NCBI GenBank assembly: GCA_002104905.1
Contig: MCFE01000239.1
Coordinates: forward strand, 1-64,000
Reading direction: 5' to 3'
DNA from: Basidiobolus meristosporus CBS 931.73
Taxonomy: Eukaryota; Basidiobolomycota; Basidiobolomycetes; Basidiobolales; Basidiobolaceae
Length of the DNA: 64,000 nucleotides
In this document: piece by piece, positions 10,422 through 21,812 of the stretch
Layout of the letters: every line of letters begins with the position of its first letter
Position numbering within the stretch: position 1 is the first letter of the stretch
Position numbers and translations under genes: made by a program
Notes under the pieces: generated by a model
Databases searched by the model: none
What the model saw: the letters and a program-made list of their open reading frames with translations, nothing else
Told to the model about the DNA's origin: nothing

Positions 10422-11235
10422 TTTCACACAAACAAGAGCCAGAGCACAACTATAATGGGGACTAGAATCCAGCAGGAAGAAGGAATATATTGGCTAAATT
10501 ATGAGAAGTTCTTTGCAGATATTGAGGAGGTATTCATAGCAGAAGTTGTGACAACCAAGCATATGTTTGCAAGATGTATATGTTACAAGCAATACAAGGT
10601 ACATGGCAACTTTATAAGTATCACTAAAAAGCTGTAAAGCTGAGGTGGCACAAGTACGTCAATTGCTGTAGGTGTGTGTGTTTGTAGAGGTTAGTAGGCA
10701 GGAGGTCATAGTTTTTTTTTCAAACTATATGTGGAATACCCAAGGTAGTGGTGAGTAAGCAAGTAAAGAGGGGTGACTCTACAGTTGAATATTTGAATTT
10801 CACAATGGGAGGTAAAAAAAAGGAAATACCATTTGGTATATTGGTAAAGTAGTATTATACAGAACTTGCTGAAGGCCACCATACTGCCATTATGATGCCA
10901 TCAGAATTGCACTGTGAGGCCATTGAAATACTGTCAAGCTTTTTGCTGCATAAGGAAATTAGATGTCCTGACTAGTTAGATCCACCTAAAATAGTTGTTT
11001 AGTGCAATAAGACCGCAACATTACCATGCAGTCATTGTCACAGTACCAATCAAATCCTGTTTAGTTTAAAACTCTGTTGACAGTAAAATACGCACAACAC
11101 CATTGTGATCCCATCATCAGATTCTTATGAGGGTCACTTATCCAAGCCTCTGGAGTTGTGACAGTCTCTAAATGGAATCCTGACAGCTGATCTGGATTGG
11201 TTCCACTGGTGGGACCATATTATTTTTCATAGTGA
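10422..11235 (+). pseudogene. Tnp2 copy A, 3' continuation and tail unit
   Basis: Sequence after the Copia-A insertion resumes Tnp2 homology: ACACAAACAAGAGCC follows the TTTCA exactly as in copy B. The frame 10404-10637 encodes RIQQEEGIYWLNYEKFFADI and KHMFARCICYKQYKVHGNF, a piece also found at 17963-18150, 26985-27377 and 37990-38190. From about 10785 a non-coding tail of ~450 bp follows; it recurs at 17645, 42768, 43261 and 48066. It ends near 11235, joined to a Copia-A remnant. Confidence 0.6.
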
Positions 11236-11239
11236 GCCA

Positions 11240-13540
11240 GAACCAAAGAGTAGAAAAGGGATCTGTATGGGGTATTGTGAAGATACTAAAGACAATGAGT
11301 GTATTATGGCAATATTTAGAAGCTGGTCAAGGGCAAGGATGTTATACCTAAGGACAATTCGGATCTGAAAACCACTGAGTTCATTGGTCAGTTGCCTGAT
11401 GATGCTATCAGCACTAATGAAGAAGATACATACCTAATTTAGCCAAATACAAAATAAAACTCTACCAGTTCCAGGCCAGAACAGATTATTTCAGTTAAGT
11501 GATCTATCAGAATAGGTTGTCTTGTTGTCAGACATATAATGACTATGAAGAAGCAAATCTTGCCTGATTTGCACAATCTCAGAACCTGAGGTGGGCAAGG
11601 CAAAGTCTAGATGCTACCACACAGCCACAAGCCATGCAGGAGGAGTACCAATCCCTGATGAAGGCAAAATTGTGGGAATTGGCATATTTCCCAAATGTGT
11701 GAAAGTCAAAAGGATGTAGACAGGTTGACAAGTACAAGAAAACCTCATATGGTACTATTGAGAGTACATAGATAGAGTGGTGACTTAGGGCTATTCCCAG
11801 ATCCCAAACTAAACTCAAGAAGACTGCTGCCCTGGAAGCCAAGTTTGACTTCTTTGTGACAATTCTAGCCATGGCAGTTATGCAAAGTCTAAATGTACAT
11901 CAAATAGATGTATAATAGTCTTATTCAATAAGATCTGCAAGAATCTTATATCTGAAGCAACCGGAAGGCTTTATGAGTCCAAAAGGCTCCTACAAGATGT
12001 GCAGACTCATAAAATTATTGCATTTGCTTAAGCAGGCATTTAGAGCATGGCTTGACAAGATTGATGTATATCTAGAGGAGATTGGGCTCATCCTTAGACC
12101 TGCAGATCACAGTACATATGTGTAGCCAGTGAAAAAGGGTGTGATTGTGCTGGTTCTTTGCATGAATAGCCAAATACTAGCTATAAGTGATTAGGAGGCA
12201 CTTAACAGAACAAATCAGACAACTTCAGCAAGTTTGAGATGAAAGATCTTGGTAACTAGATCAGTTCTCTTGGTATTGAGGTCAAGGTTAACATAACTAC
12301 TCAGCAAATTGTGCTGAGTTGGTTTGAGTACATTTGGGACATTCTTGGATGCTTCAAAATGTAATATGGCCAGCTTACAGCCAGACTTATGAGCAACGCC
12401 ACTACCCAGAGCTATGCAAATCTCAGCCATTCTATGGTCATATTGCACAAATATGTGTTACAAGTCACAATAAACAAGCTGTAGAGGGATAGAGAATTTA
12501 GCTAGCATTGTATTCACTAAAACTTGAACTGATTTTTATTAAGGTTCTGGCAGCTTCCTATATACATTGTTCCAGATGAATTGCTGACTAATGTATTTCC
12601 TAAGGTAGGTAGTGGCCAATGACCTATTCAATTTCATCATCATTACCCAATCAGATCATACCCAATTTATCTATTACTGCCTGATTAGGATCTGCTGATA
12701 CATCTGCTGACTGGTGCTACTGATTTGTTAGATAGCATGGACATACTCATAGGTTAAGCATAAAACCAATTGATTTGACTGAAGGCTGGTCTAGCTTAAA
12801 TATTCAAGTGTTAGATCATAACATATGGAACTAAACATTCCCTATTAGTGAACAGTGGGAAGCCTGTTCTATTTGATGGCATCTCCAAGCTCTGATGTTG
12901 CCATGGCAGTGGGGATAGTCAGTCAATGCTTGCAGAAATATGAATCTATTCAAGTTGCAGTAGCTGGGTGGATCTTCAGACATCTACAAGGTGCAATAAG
13001 TGTGATACTAGACTACACTGGAGCAGCTAATGGGCAGAATTTGATGCTTATGGTGATTCAGAAATGGGTTGGGATCTGATGGACAGATGCTCCACAACAG
13101 GCTGTGTATTTTATATGCTCTTGCAGTATTCACTTGGAATTGCCAGTGACAACCAACTATGACCCTCTACAACTGAGGCAGATTACATGGCTGCTTGTCA
13201 AGCAGCTGAGGTGGCTATATGGTTACCAAAGATATTTAACAGCTTAGGTTTCAGCTTGAAAGAGCCCACTTGTACTCACAAGAGTGATCCAAGTTGTGTT
13301 TCATTAGCTAGAAATCCTATTAATCATAACACAACTAAGCACATATATAAACAACACCAATATGTGAGGGATGCTGTTGAGGATTGTTCAGTAAAGTGAG
13401 TGTACTCCCCAACTTACCAAATAGTGGCAGATATGCTGACAAAACTGCTGGAAAGGTAACAACTTGAGTATCTCAGAGAGAGATTAGGAGCAAGAAATCA
13501 TTGAGCTGATGGGGAGTTTGAAATCTTGAGCTAACTGATA
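11240..13540 (+). pseudogene. Decayed Copia-A-like pol remnant
   Basis: Plus-strand reading shows copia pol pieces in order: EEYQSLMKAKLWEL at about 11640, DFFVTILAMAVMQSLNVHQI (RT) at 11850, LKQPEGFMSPKGSYKMCRL at 11950, MGSLFYLMASPSSDVAMAVG at 12855 (RT/RNase H link) and MAACQAAEVAIWLPKIFN (RNase H) at 13187-13399. Stops are frequent, so this copy is older than 2816-10421. The 5' LTR, gag and protease are missing: the left junction is with the Tnp2 tail. A gypsy-type solo LTR (12456-12823) splits it, and its 3' LTR follows at 13541. Confidence 0.75.
12456..12823 (-). repeat. Gypsy-A solo LTR inside the Copia-A remnant
   Basis: The reverse complement of this 368-bp segment begins TGTTATGATC, ends CTTGTAACA, and matches the Gypsy-A LTRs at 13816, 17207 and 22266. 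TATG is repeated at 12452-12455 and 12824-12827; counting the terminal A it is ATATG on both sides. No internal element sequence remains, so it arose by LTR-LTR recombination. Confidence 0.8.
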
Positions 13541-13815
13541 TCATTAACCAGCTAAAAATTTGCATAGCAACTCTGGACTAGTCTTAGTCACTAGAAGACT
13601 CATTTACAGCTCTAATGCTGCTACTTTCTTTCAGATCTATGATGCCATGATTACTCCCCTACAGTCAAGCTGATGTTAGCGCTTCTACCCAACACTATGT
13701 ATTAACCCTGAACATATAGCAGAGTGCTCCTGACTTATGAGCAACTCTCCATGTTTAGTGTTACAGTGGTACTACTTCTAGAATGGTACCAATAATCAGC
13801 TACTTTATGAGTAAG
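13541..13815 (+). repeat. Copia-A-like 3' LTR, left part (split by Gypsy-A)
   Basis: This segment aligns with the reverse complement of 2816-3183 (shared CAGCTAAAAATTT, GACTAGTCTTAGTCAC, GATTACTCCCCTA and TTAGTGTTACAG). It breaks at 13815 where a Gypsy-A LTR begins. The rest of the LTR lies at 17576-17644, so the gypsy element inserted into it. Confidence 0.75.
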
Positions 13816-14216
13816 TGTTATGATCCAGTGCTTGTATGGCTGAGGCAGTGTTAAGATATATTGCTTGATTGTTCAAGTTAGATTTGTTTTCAGTCATATC
13901 AATTATGAGCATGCTTAGCCTATCAATATATCAGTGTTGTCTATCAAATCAGTAGCATTAGTCAGCAAATGAATTAGCAGATCCTTATCAGACAGGAAAA
14001 GATGTAGTAAGTAGGAATTTATTAGGTGATGATGATGCAATCAAATGACCATCAGCCACAAGCCACATCAGGAATTACCATTAGTCAGCAATTGATCTGG
14101 AAAAAGGCATATAAGAAGCTGCTGGAACCTCAACAACGGTGGGTTAAAGTTTTAGTGAATACAATACTAACTAAACTCCACGCTCCTCTGCAACTCTTAT
14201 ACCAAGACTTGTAGCA
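13816..14216 (+). repeat. Gypsy-A copy 1, 5' LTR
   Basis: It begins TGTTATGATC and ends near CTTGTAGCA, about 401 bp, somewhat longer than the 369-bp copies at 17207 and 22266. The promoter-like AAGGCATATAAGAAG lies near 14107. The primer-binding site should follow at 14217 but I cannot identify it with confidence. Confidence 0.75.
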
Positions 14217-14312
14217 TTTGTAGCAGTACTAACCAGACACCTCCCGCCTAAAGAATGAAGAACAGCTAATCCAAGAGGCTACAATCACTACCATAGAAGA
14301 CAATCAGATGTA

Positions 14313-17199
14313 GTGTCAATAGAAATAGATTCTATGCAAAAGAATCCAACCACAAAAGAGTGCTTGAAGAAAGGACTTTGCTTCAATTGCCACCAGCAGG
14401 GACATATTGCAAAGTACAGCCCTCAGAGAGGAAATGGACACAGCCATCAATTACCTTCAATTATATTGAAGCCCTTGCACATAGTAAGACAGAGGATGAG
14501 CTTGAAGAAGAATCAGAACTCAACTTTCATATGACAGTAGAATACCTATCTCAGATGACCACAAACTCAGGAGAGCTATTGTATTTGAATGGAGTAATCA
14601 AAGGGGTATCTGCCAAGATCATCAAACCCACTTCAGTCTCAACAGCTGATGGGAACTCTCACATAATCAACTACATTACTCTGCCAGTAGGATAAAGATG
14701 AATGACCATGAAGAAGACCTACAGGTCTATATATATTTGGGAATTGCTTGTTCAATCTTGTACTTGGAAAAGCTTGGCTTTTTGTTGTAATCCATTGAAC
14801 AACTGGAGAACCTATGCTACTCAGATCCAGAAGGACAACAAAACCTATGAGCTTTTACCTGCCAGATTGGATTTCAACATGGTCAACTCCAGCGTGACCA
14901 ACACAGGAGTAACCTTAGACCCAGGGAAGGTTGAAGTTATCAAGAATCTGAAGTAGCCCCATAGCATATCAGAACTCTGATCATTCCTTGGAATGGTTTC
15001 CTATTATCAGACATTTGTCAAGTCCTTTGCAAGTATTGCATCCCCTGTAACTGATAACTTCAAGAAAGACAACACATATAAGTGGAACAAAGCTTGTGAG
15101 ACTGCCTTCCAGATGCCTAAGAATGAACTTGCCAAGCTTGAGAATACCTGACTTCAGAAAAGAGATTACTCTGTGCACAGATGCTTCAGATTATGCAGTT
15201 GCTTCAGTTTATGTAATTGGTGAAGTGCTGAGCCAAGAACACAAGGGAAACAACTACCCAGTTGCCTTGGAATCCAAGAAACTGAAATTAGCAGAACAAA
15301 ACTATCCACTGCATGAGAAGGAGATGCTTGCAATACTACACTGCCTGATGACATAGAGATACTTTATTGAAGGAGTAAAAATTACTGTGAAGACTGATCA
15401 TGCCTCCTGCAAGTATATACTTACTTGGAAGGTACACTCTAGAATAGATGACAAGATGGAGTGAATACATTTGGCAACTTGATTTGGAGTTTTTCTACTC
15501 CCCTGGGAAAAACAAGATGATTGCTGATGCCTTATCAAGATTAGAACAAGTTACACAACTCAACTTGGTGCATGAATCAGGTTGGCCTAGCCTATTACCA
15601 AAGTACTTGAAGGACCGAGCCATTTATAATGAGGTGGATGAAGCAATCAAGAAGATAATCCAGGATGAAGCCAGCAAATATGTGGTACAGGATGAAACAC
15701 TCTACCAAATTGTTGACGGAAACCCTTTGCCTATTACTCTTATATTGCTTGCCTGGATTCCATACTTAAGCTACACAATGGATTTGGACATCTGGAACTG
15801 AAGGAACCTGTAGTCTTGTGAAAGCCAGAGCAAGGTGGCCTAGAATGAAACAAGACATTAAGAAGCTAGTGAAAACATGGCCAATTTGCCATAACAACCA
15901 AGGCCACCACAGAGAATTGCTGAACTCTTTACCTTTTAGCCTATAAGACCATTTGAAAGATGGGGAATTGACTTTATTGGTAAACATCCAACTACCAGGA
16001 AATGCAACTGCTGGATCCTAGTAGCAATTGACCATGCCACCAAATGGCCAGCCGCTAAAGTAGCACCTGTAGCCAGTGAATAAGAAGTTGCAAGTTTCAT
16101 CTAGCATGAGATCCTGATTAAGCTTAGATACCATGTAGAGATCTTATCCATTAGAGGGGCAAGCTTTATGGCAAAGGTATTGGAAGCTTCCCTGGAAATG
16201 CAGTACACCAGACACTTAAAAACCTCAGCAAATCATCTTAGAACTAATGGAGACATTAAGCAATTTGATTGATCATTTGGAATATTGTCATCAAGTATGC
16301 AAATAAAGCTGTCAGTAGTGCTGTAATTATTGAGTTGTCACCTATATATTCATTCTAACTTAGTCACTTATATTATACTGTGATTAGCATTCTGTCCTGA
16401 CCAGATTTCTTGTTGGGACTTACTTGGAATATTTTCACCAAATTGTCAGGTACCCCAATTATTATTTTTCTCAAAGTTGTCCAAAAGACCCCAAACTTTG
16501 CACACATACTCGTGGGACTTTCCTTAACAGACTCTAAACATTTGCTTCCTCTACTTTATCAAAAGTATAAATACCATACTTTTGATCAATAACTCTACAA
16601 GTGAATAACATGTAAATCCTCTAGTTCTTCACATCACTTGCAATACTCCTCAGAATATTGCAACAAGTAGAAGGGATGAGTATATAGACCAAGCACTTTT
16701 TGCATGCAGAGTTAGAATACACAACACTACCCAACAGTTGCCATTTTACTTATTGTATGGATGTGAACCAAGGATTCCAGGAGATCTCACACAACCAAAG
16801 CTCACATATGCCTTACAAGATGAACTCAGTCTGCCAAGTAGACACCAGCAGCTGGAACAAACGCATCAAGTGGCACAGGTCAAAGTGTCTCAAGGTGCAG
16901 AAAACATGCAGCCAAGATTTGATAATACTATATTACCAGAATCTTTGACATATGGAAACTTTGCATTGCTGAGAAACAATCCTTGTAACATGTTTGAGCC
17001 ACAAAGGACTGGACCTTTTAATACCATCAGAGAATGTTCATTTGTAACTTACCAACTGGTGCACAAACTAAGTAATATCTGGGAAGATTCAGTTCAAGGA
17101 GATAAACTCAGGCTTGCAAGACTTGCCCACAATACTGAATCATCAAGATATTGGTGTCAAAAGAAAAGAGATTCAGGAGAAACCTCTCATTCTCAGTAG
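14313..17199 (+). pseudogene. Gypsy-A copy 1 gag-pol, RT deleted
   Basis: The remaining order is gag end, RNase H, integrase. Gag keeps the zinc knuckle CFNCHQQGHIAKYSPQ at 14313-14534, with the last Cys changed to Ser. At about 14893 the frame jumps from FNMVNSSV to TNTGVTLDPGKVEVIKNLK, skipping roughly 0.87 kb that holds the whole polymerase active site in copy 2. RNase H is at 15096-15540 (CTDASDYAV, HEKEMLAI, KTDHAS, IADALSR) and keeps its acidic residues, but stops break it. Integrase core pieces lie at 15800-16200 (GIDFIG, IDHATKWPA), and its C-terminus, at 16700-17199, continues after the nested solo LTR. Not functional. Confidence 0.82.
16319..16665 (+). repeat. Copia-B solo LTR in Gypsy-A integrase, TSD AGTAG
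   Basis: This 347-bp segment begins TGCTGTAATT and ends TTGCAACA. It matches Copia-B LTRs (ACTTAGTCACTT, CAAAGTTGTCCAAAAG, CCCCAAACTTTGCACACAT, AAAAGTATAAATACC). Flanks carry the exact 5-bp duplication AGTAG (16314-16318, 16666-16670). The uninterrupted gypsy sequence is seen in copy 2 near 21720. Confidence 0.88.
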
Positions 17200-17206
17200 G
17201 GGAGAA

Positions 17207-17575
17207 TGCTATGATCTACCGCTTGAATACTAAGTTAGATCAGTATTTAGTCAAATCAATTAGTTATATGTTTGGCTTATTGGTATGTCAGTATTATCTA
17301 TCAGATCAGTAGTATTAGTTAGCAAATGAATTAGCAGATCCTATCAGACAGAAATAGATATATTAAGTAGGATCTTATTGAGTGATGATGACGTAATCAA
17401 ATAAGTCATCAGCCACAACCTATATTAAGAAAGACAATTAGTCAGCAATTGATCTAGCAAAGTATACATAAGCAGCTACTGGAACCTTAACAAAGATCAG
17501 TTCAAGTTTCAGCAAATACAATACTAGCAAAACTCCCTACTCCTCTACAACTCTTACATTCAGACTTGTACTACA
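17207..17575 (+). repeat. Gypsy-A copy 1, 3' LTR
   Basis: It begins TGCTATGATC right after the polypurine tract AGGGGAGAA (17198-17206), the usual priming site for plus-strand synthesis. Length is about 369 bp, ending near CTTGTACTACA. It is well diverged from the 5' LTR, indicating an old insertion. Confidence 0.78.
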
Positions 17576-17644
17576 AGCAACAATTAAACTATAAAAACTC
17601 ATTCTTGCTAAGTTCCTTGTATCCAAAATACCTCTTAAATTGCA
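17576..17644 (+). repeat. Copia-A-like 3' LTR, right part
   Basis: The reverse complement matches the start of the Copia-A LTR at 2816: TTGCAATTTAAGAGG, then GGATACAAGGAACTTAGC. It ends TTGCAACA at 17644. It completes the LTR interrupted at 13815. Confidence 0.7.
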
Positions 17645-18200
17645 ACAATATTATCATTGTAATGCTGGTGGAGGTTTGCAACAAGGTTTTTGAAGCACCA
17701 TTAGGTTTATTGCCCCAAAGGTAATTGGATGTATTGGCGCAATACGTCTGCTGAAATAAGTGATAATGTATGAAGACCATTAAAATCCCAAGGAATACTT
17801 GCAAAAAGACCTTCTAGACACTGTCAAGTTTTTTCCTTTATTTGGCAGCAAAACTAAGATAATGCAATCACAACACTTGCCATAAGACTGTTTGGGGGGT
17901 CAATAACTCCAAGCTGCCAGTGTTATAATAGCATATTGTGGGATCTTAATAGCTGATCTGGATTGAATCCACACACATCATCAAATCACTTTTCAAATGA
18001 TTGGCAAAGTACTAAAAAGTATTTTGCAGATCAGCATGTAGTGTTCATGGCAAAAGTTGCAGCAACCAAGCATATGCTTCCAAGAAGTATATTCTATCAG
18101 AAGTATAAGGTGTGTGGGAGCATTGCAAGTTTGACACCAAAAGCAGTTGCAAGTATTGGCTGGTTGGGTTTGTTGCAATTCAAGAAGTATTTGAATTCTT
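17645..18200 (+). pseudogene. Tnp2 tail and 3' coding fragment
   Basis: From 17645 to 17960 the sequence resembles the Tnp2 tail (CCAAGCTGCCAGTGTTATAA, TAGCTGATCTGGATTG). Then 17963-18150 encodes KKYFADQHVVFMAKVAATKH and RSIFYQKYKVCGSIASL, the same piece as 10404-10637 and 26985-27377. Here tail precedes coding, the reverse of copy A, so it is a rearranged or tandem fragment. Stops are few, but the piece has no start or end domain. Confidence 0.5.
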
Positions 18201-18218
18201 AGCCAGCAGCAACAAGGA

Positions 18219-18953
18219 ATGACTACCATGCCCCAAAGCCAGCAAAACCTTGTCAAGAGCAACTTCAGTGTGAAGGTCAACCAGTACCATGGTGGAGTCA
18301 ATAAAAACCTGGGAACCTGGCTCTTCCAGATTGAAGAAGCTTTCAAGGCTGAGGGAATTGCTCCAGGAAGCAAGTTATATTATGCAGCCTCTTACCTGGC
18401 AGATGCAGGTTTACAGTGGTACCACAACAAGATCAGGTCAGCCACCATGATGAGATGCTCTACAATCTCTACCTGGGATGAGTTTGTGTTGGAAATTCAG
18501 GCTGCCTTTGAGCCCCCACACCAACAGACACTACTAAAAAGAAAGTAGAAGACACTCAGACAGAAAGCAATGGTCTAAGAGTACATCTATAAATATAGAT
18601 GTCTATTTGGACAAGTTGGAAGAACGGACCCTCTGAATCAAGTTGAGTACTTTGTTGATGGGTTGAAAGAAAGAACTTGTAAGGAAGTGAATTATCAAAG
18701 ATCTCAGACTATTAAAGAAGCCATCAAGATTGCCATTGACTATGACTTAGCTATGTTTGGAGTTGGAATGCCCACTAAGACTAATCAGAGAGGCTACATT
18801 CACTATGAAAGAAGACAATCAGAAGCAGTGCCAATGGAAATAGATGCTATGAGGAAGAATCCTACCTCAGTAGAATGCAAGAAGAAAGGACTTTGTTTCA
18901 ATTGCTACCAGCAGGTACATATTGCCAGGTACTGCCCTCAGAGAAGAATTTGA
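18219..18953 (+). pseudogene. Gypsy-A copy 2 gag
   Basis: The capsid frame begins MTTMPQSQQNLVKSNF, with the Ty3-gag signature GTWLFQIEEAF and YYAASYLADAGLQWY. A TAG at 18546-18548 ends the first part after 109 codons, and after a further stop near 18576 the frame resumes through FVDGLKERTCKEVNY to a zinc knuckle CFNCYQQVHIARYC (CX2CX4HX4C, all ligands present). Gag packages element RNA into particles. Confidence 0.8.
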
Positions 18954-21630
18954 CACCAGCCATCAAGAGCCTTTAACCAAATTGAGGCCCTGGAGCATAG
19001 TAACAAGGAGGATGAATTCAAAGAAGACTCAGAACTTACCTTCTATATGACAGAAGAATATCTATCACAGATGACCTCAAACTCAGGGAAGCTATTATAC
19101 TTGAATGGAGTAATCAATGGAGTACCTGCCAAGATCATGGTTGACTCCAGAGCATTGCATGGGTACATGTCAGAGCAATTTGCTTTGAAAGCTGGAATCA
19201 GCTCAGAACCCACCAAATAAACTTCAGTCTCAGCAGCTGATGGGAACTCTCACATAATCAACCATATTACACAGCCAGTAAGGATGAAGATCAATGACTA
19301 TGAAGAAGACCTACAGGCCTTTATATTTGGGCACTGTAAGTTTGACCTTGTGCTTGGGAAAACCTGGCTATTTTGTTGTAATCCATCAATCAATTGGAGA
19401 ACCCATGCTACTCAGATCCAGAAGGACAACAAGACCTATGAGCTATTACCTGCCAGACCAGATTTTAATTTGGTCAATTCCAGTGTGTGTGGAATAAGTG
19501 AACTTAGCAAGACACAGTTCTATAGAGCACTAAGAAAAGGCACCCAGATGCTCCTCATGGCAGTATTACAGGAGGATACCTCTACTCCAGTACCCCAGAA
19601 GGTCCAGACTCTTCTGAAGGAATATTCAGACGTATTTCCAGATGAGCTTCTAAGCCTACCACCTGTCAGAGATGTACATCATGCCATTGAAGCAGGAGAT
19701 AGCCCTCCAGTGAGTAAGACACCTTATGGAGCGAGTCCATTGGAGTTGGAAGAGATGAAGAGACAAATAGTTCAGTTACTGGAGCAAGGATATATCTGAC
19801 CCAGTATGTCATCTTGGGAGTGCCAGTACTATTTGTGAAGAAGAAGAATGGAACACTTGGGATGTGCATGGACTACAGAGCCCTCAATTTGGTTACCATG
19901 AAGAATAAGTACACTGTACCTTGGATTGATGAGCTTTTGGGCCAACTCAATGGAGCCACTATTTTCAGCAAGATTGACCTCATGTCAGGATACAACCAGA
20001 TTAGGTTGAAGCCAGAAGACATCCCTAAGACAGCATTCAGGACCAGATATGGACATTACAAGTACTTAGTCATGAGTTTTGGCCCCACCAATGCCCCTGC
20101 AACATTTGTGACCCTGATGCAGACTGTCTTCCAGGAGTACTTAGACAAGTTTGTGATAATTGACCTAGATGATATATTGATATACAGCAAGACAGAAGAG
20201 GATCACTTGGTGCACATTGAAAAGGTCTTGAAGAAGCTAAAAGAGAACAAGCTTTATGGCAAGCTACCCAAGTGTGAATTCTTCAAGGAACCCAGTGAAT
20301 ATCTGAGACACATAGTGACTAGCACAGGAGTAACCTTAGACCCTAAGAAGGTTGAAGTTATCAAGAATCTGAAGCAGCCTATAGCATATCGGAGCTGAGA
20401 TCATTCCTTGGAATGGTTTCCTATTATTGGAGATTTGTCAAGTCCTTTGCAAGTATTGCAGCCCCTTTAACTGATATCCTCAAGAAAGACAACACATATA
20501 AGTGGAGCAAGGCTTGTGAGACTGCCTTCCAGATGCCTAAGAATGAACTTGCTAAGCTGCCAAGCTTGAGAATACCTGACTTCAGAAAAGAGATTACTCT
20601 GTGCACAGATGCTTCAGATTATGCAGTTGGTTGGGTGTTGAGCCATGCACACAAGGGAAATGACTATCATGTTGCCATTGAATCCAAGAAAATGAACTCA
20701 GCAGAACAAACCTATCCAATGCATGAGAAGGAGATGCTTGCTATAATACACTGTTTGAAGACATGGAGATGCTATATTGAAGGAGTCAAATGTACTGTGA
20801 AGACTAATAATGCCTCCCTCAAGTATATATTTACTCAGAAGGTACACTCTAGAAGAATGACAAGATGGAGCAAGTACATTCAGCAACTTGACTTGGAGAT
20901 TGTCTACTGCCCTGAAAAAAACAACACAGTTGCTGATGCCTTATCAAGATTAGAACAAGTTGCACAACTCAACTTGGTGCATGAATCTGATTGGCCTAGC
21001 CTATTACCAAAGTGCTTGGAGGATCAAGTCATTCCTAATGAGGTGGATGAAGATATCCAGAAGCTAATCCGGGATGAAGCCAGCCAATTTGTAGTACAGG
21101 ATGAAACACTCTACCAAATTGTTGATGAAAACCCTATTGCCTACTGCCCTTATGCTTCTTGCCTGGATTTAATACATAGGCTACACAATGGATACAAACA
21201 TCTTGGAATAGAAGGAACCTATAGCCTTATGAAAGTCAGAGCATGGTGGCCCAGAATGAAACATAACATTGTGAAGCTAGTGAAAACATGCCCAAATTGC
21301 CAAATCAACCAAGGCCAACCACAGAAAATTGCTGAACTCTTTCCTTTGGAGCCTGTAAGACCAATTGAAAGATGGGGAATTGACTTCATTGGAAGACTGC
21401 CAACCACCAGGAAATGCAACTGTTTGATCCTAGCAGCAATTGACCATGCCACTAAATGGCCAGTGGCTAAAGCTGTACCTATAGCTAGTGAACAAGAAGT
21501 TGCAAGTTTCATCTACCATGAGATCCTTATGAAGTTTGGATGCCCTGCAGAGATTTTATCTAATAGAGGTGCAAACTTTATGGCAAGACATTGGAAGCTT
21601 ACCTGGAAATGCAGCAGATCAAACACTTGA
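18954..21630 (+). pseudogene. Gypsy-A copy 2 pol (PR-RT-RNase H-IN)
   Basis: Protease near 19138 reads VDSRALHGY where DSGA is expected. RT frame 19284-19799 shifts near 19800 to 19814-20398, which has KIDLMSGYNQIRLKPEDIPK and [20 protein letters not shown], but the catalytic box reads DLDD in place of YLDD. After a stop at 20398 the frame 20413-21630 holds RNase H (CTDASDYAVG, HEKEMLAI, KTNNAS, VADALSR; the third Asp is Asn) and the integrase H2C2 finger (HNGYKHLG ... CPNCQ). Integrase core WGIDFIGRL is kept, but SDRGANF is SNRGANF. The losses at four active sites show it is inactive. Confidence 0.88.
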
Positions 21631-21812
21631 AAACCTTGGCATATCACCCCAGAACTAATGCAGTCACTGAATGATTTAATGGATTATTTTGAAAAATGCT
21701 GACCAAGTTTGCAAAATGAGTTGTTGGTAGATGGGATGAGTATATAGACCAAGCATTCTTTGCATGCTGAGTCAGGGTACACAACACCACCCATCAATCA
21801 CCATTTAACTTA

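Larger units (their letters stand above)
13816..17575 (+). mobile_element. Gypsy-A copy 1, internally deleted
   Basis: A Ty3/gypsy-type element with LTRs at 13816-14216 and 17207-17575 sits inside the Copia-A-like LTR; its two sides are 13541-13815 and 17576-17644. Most of reverse transcriptase is deleted, and a Copia-B solo LTR is nested in the integrase end. At the outer edges I see no exact target duplication (GTAAG against AGCAA), so one boundary may have decayed. Confidence 0.8.

Noticed and set aside
11579-11872. 97-aa minus-strand frame starting MARIVTKKSNLASRAAVFLS.
   Set aside because: The plus strand here encodes recognisable copia RT pieces; the minus frame is their shadow.
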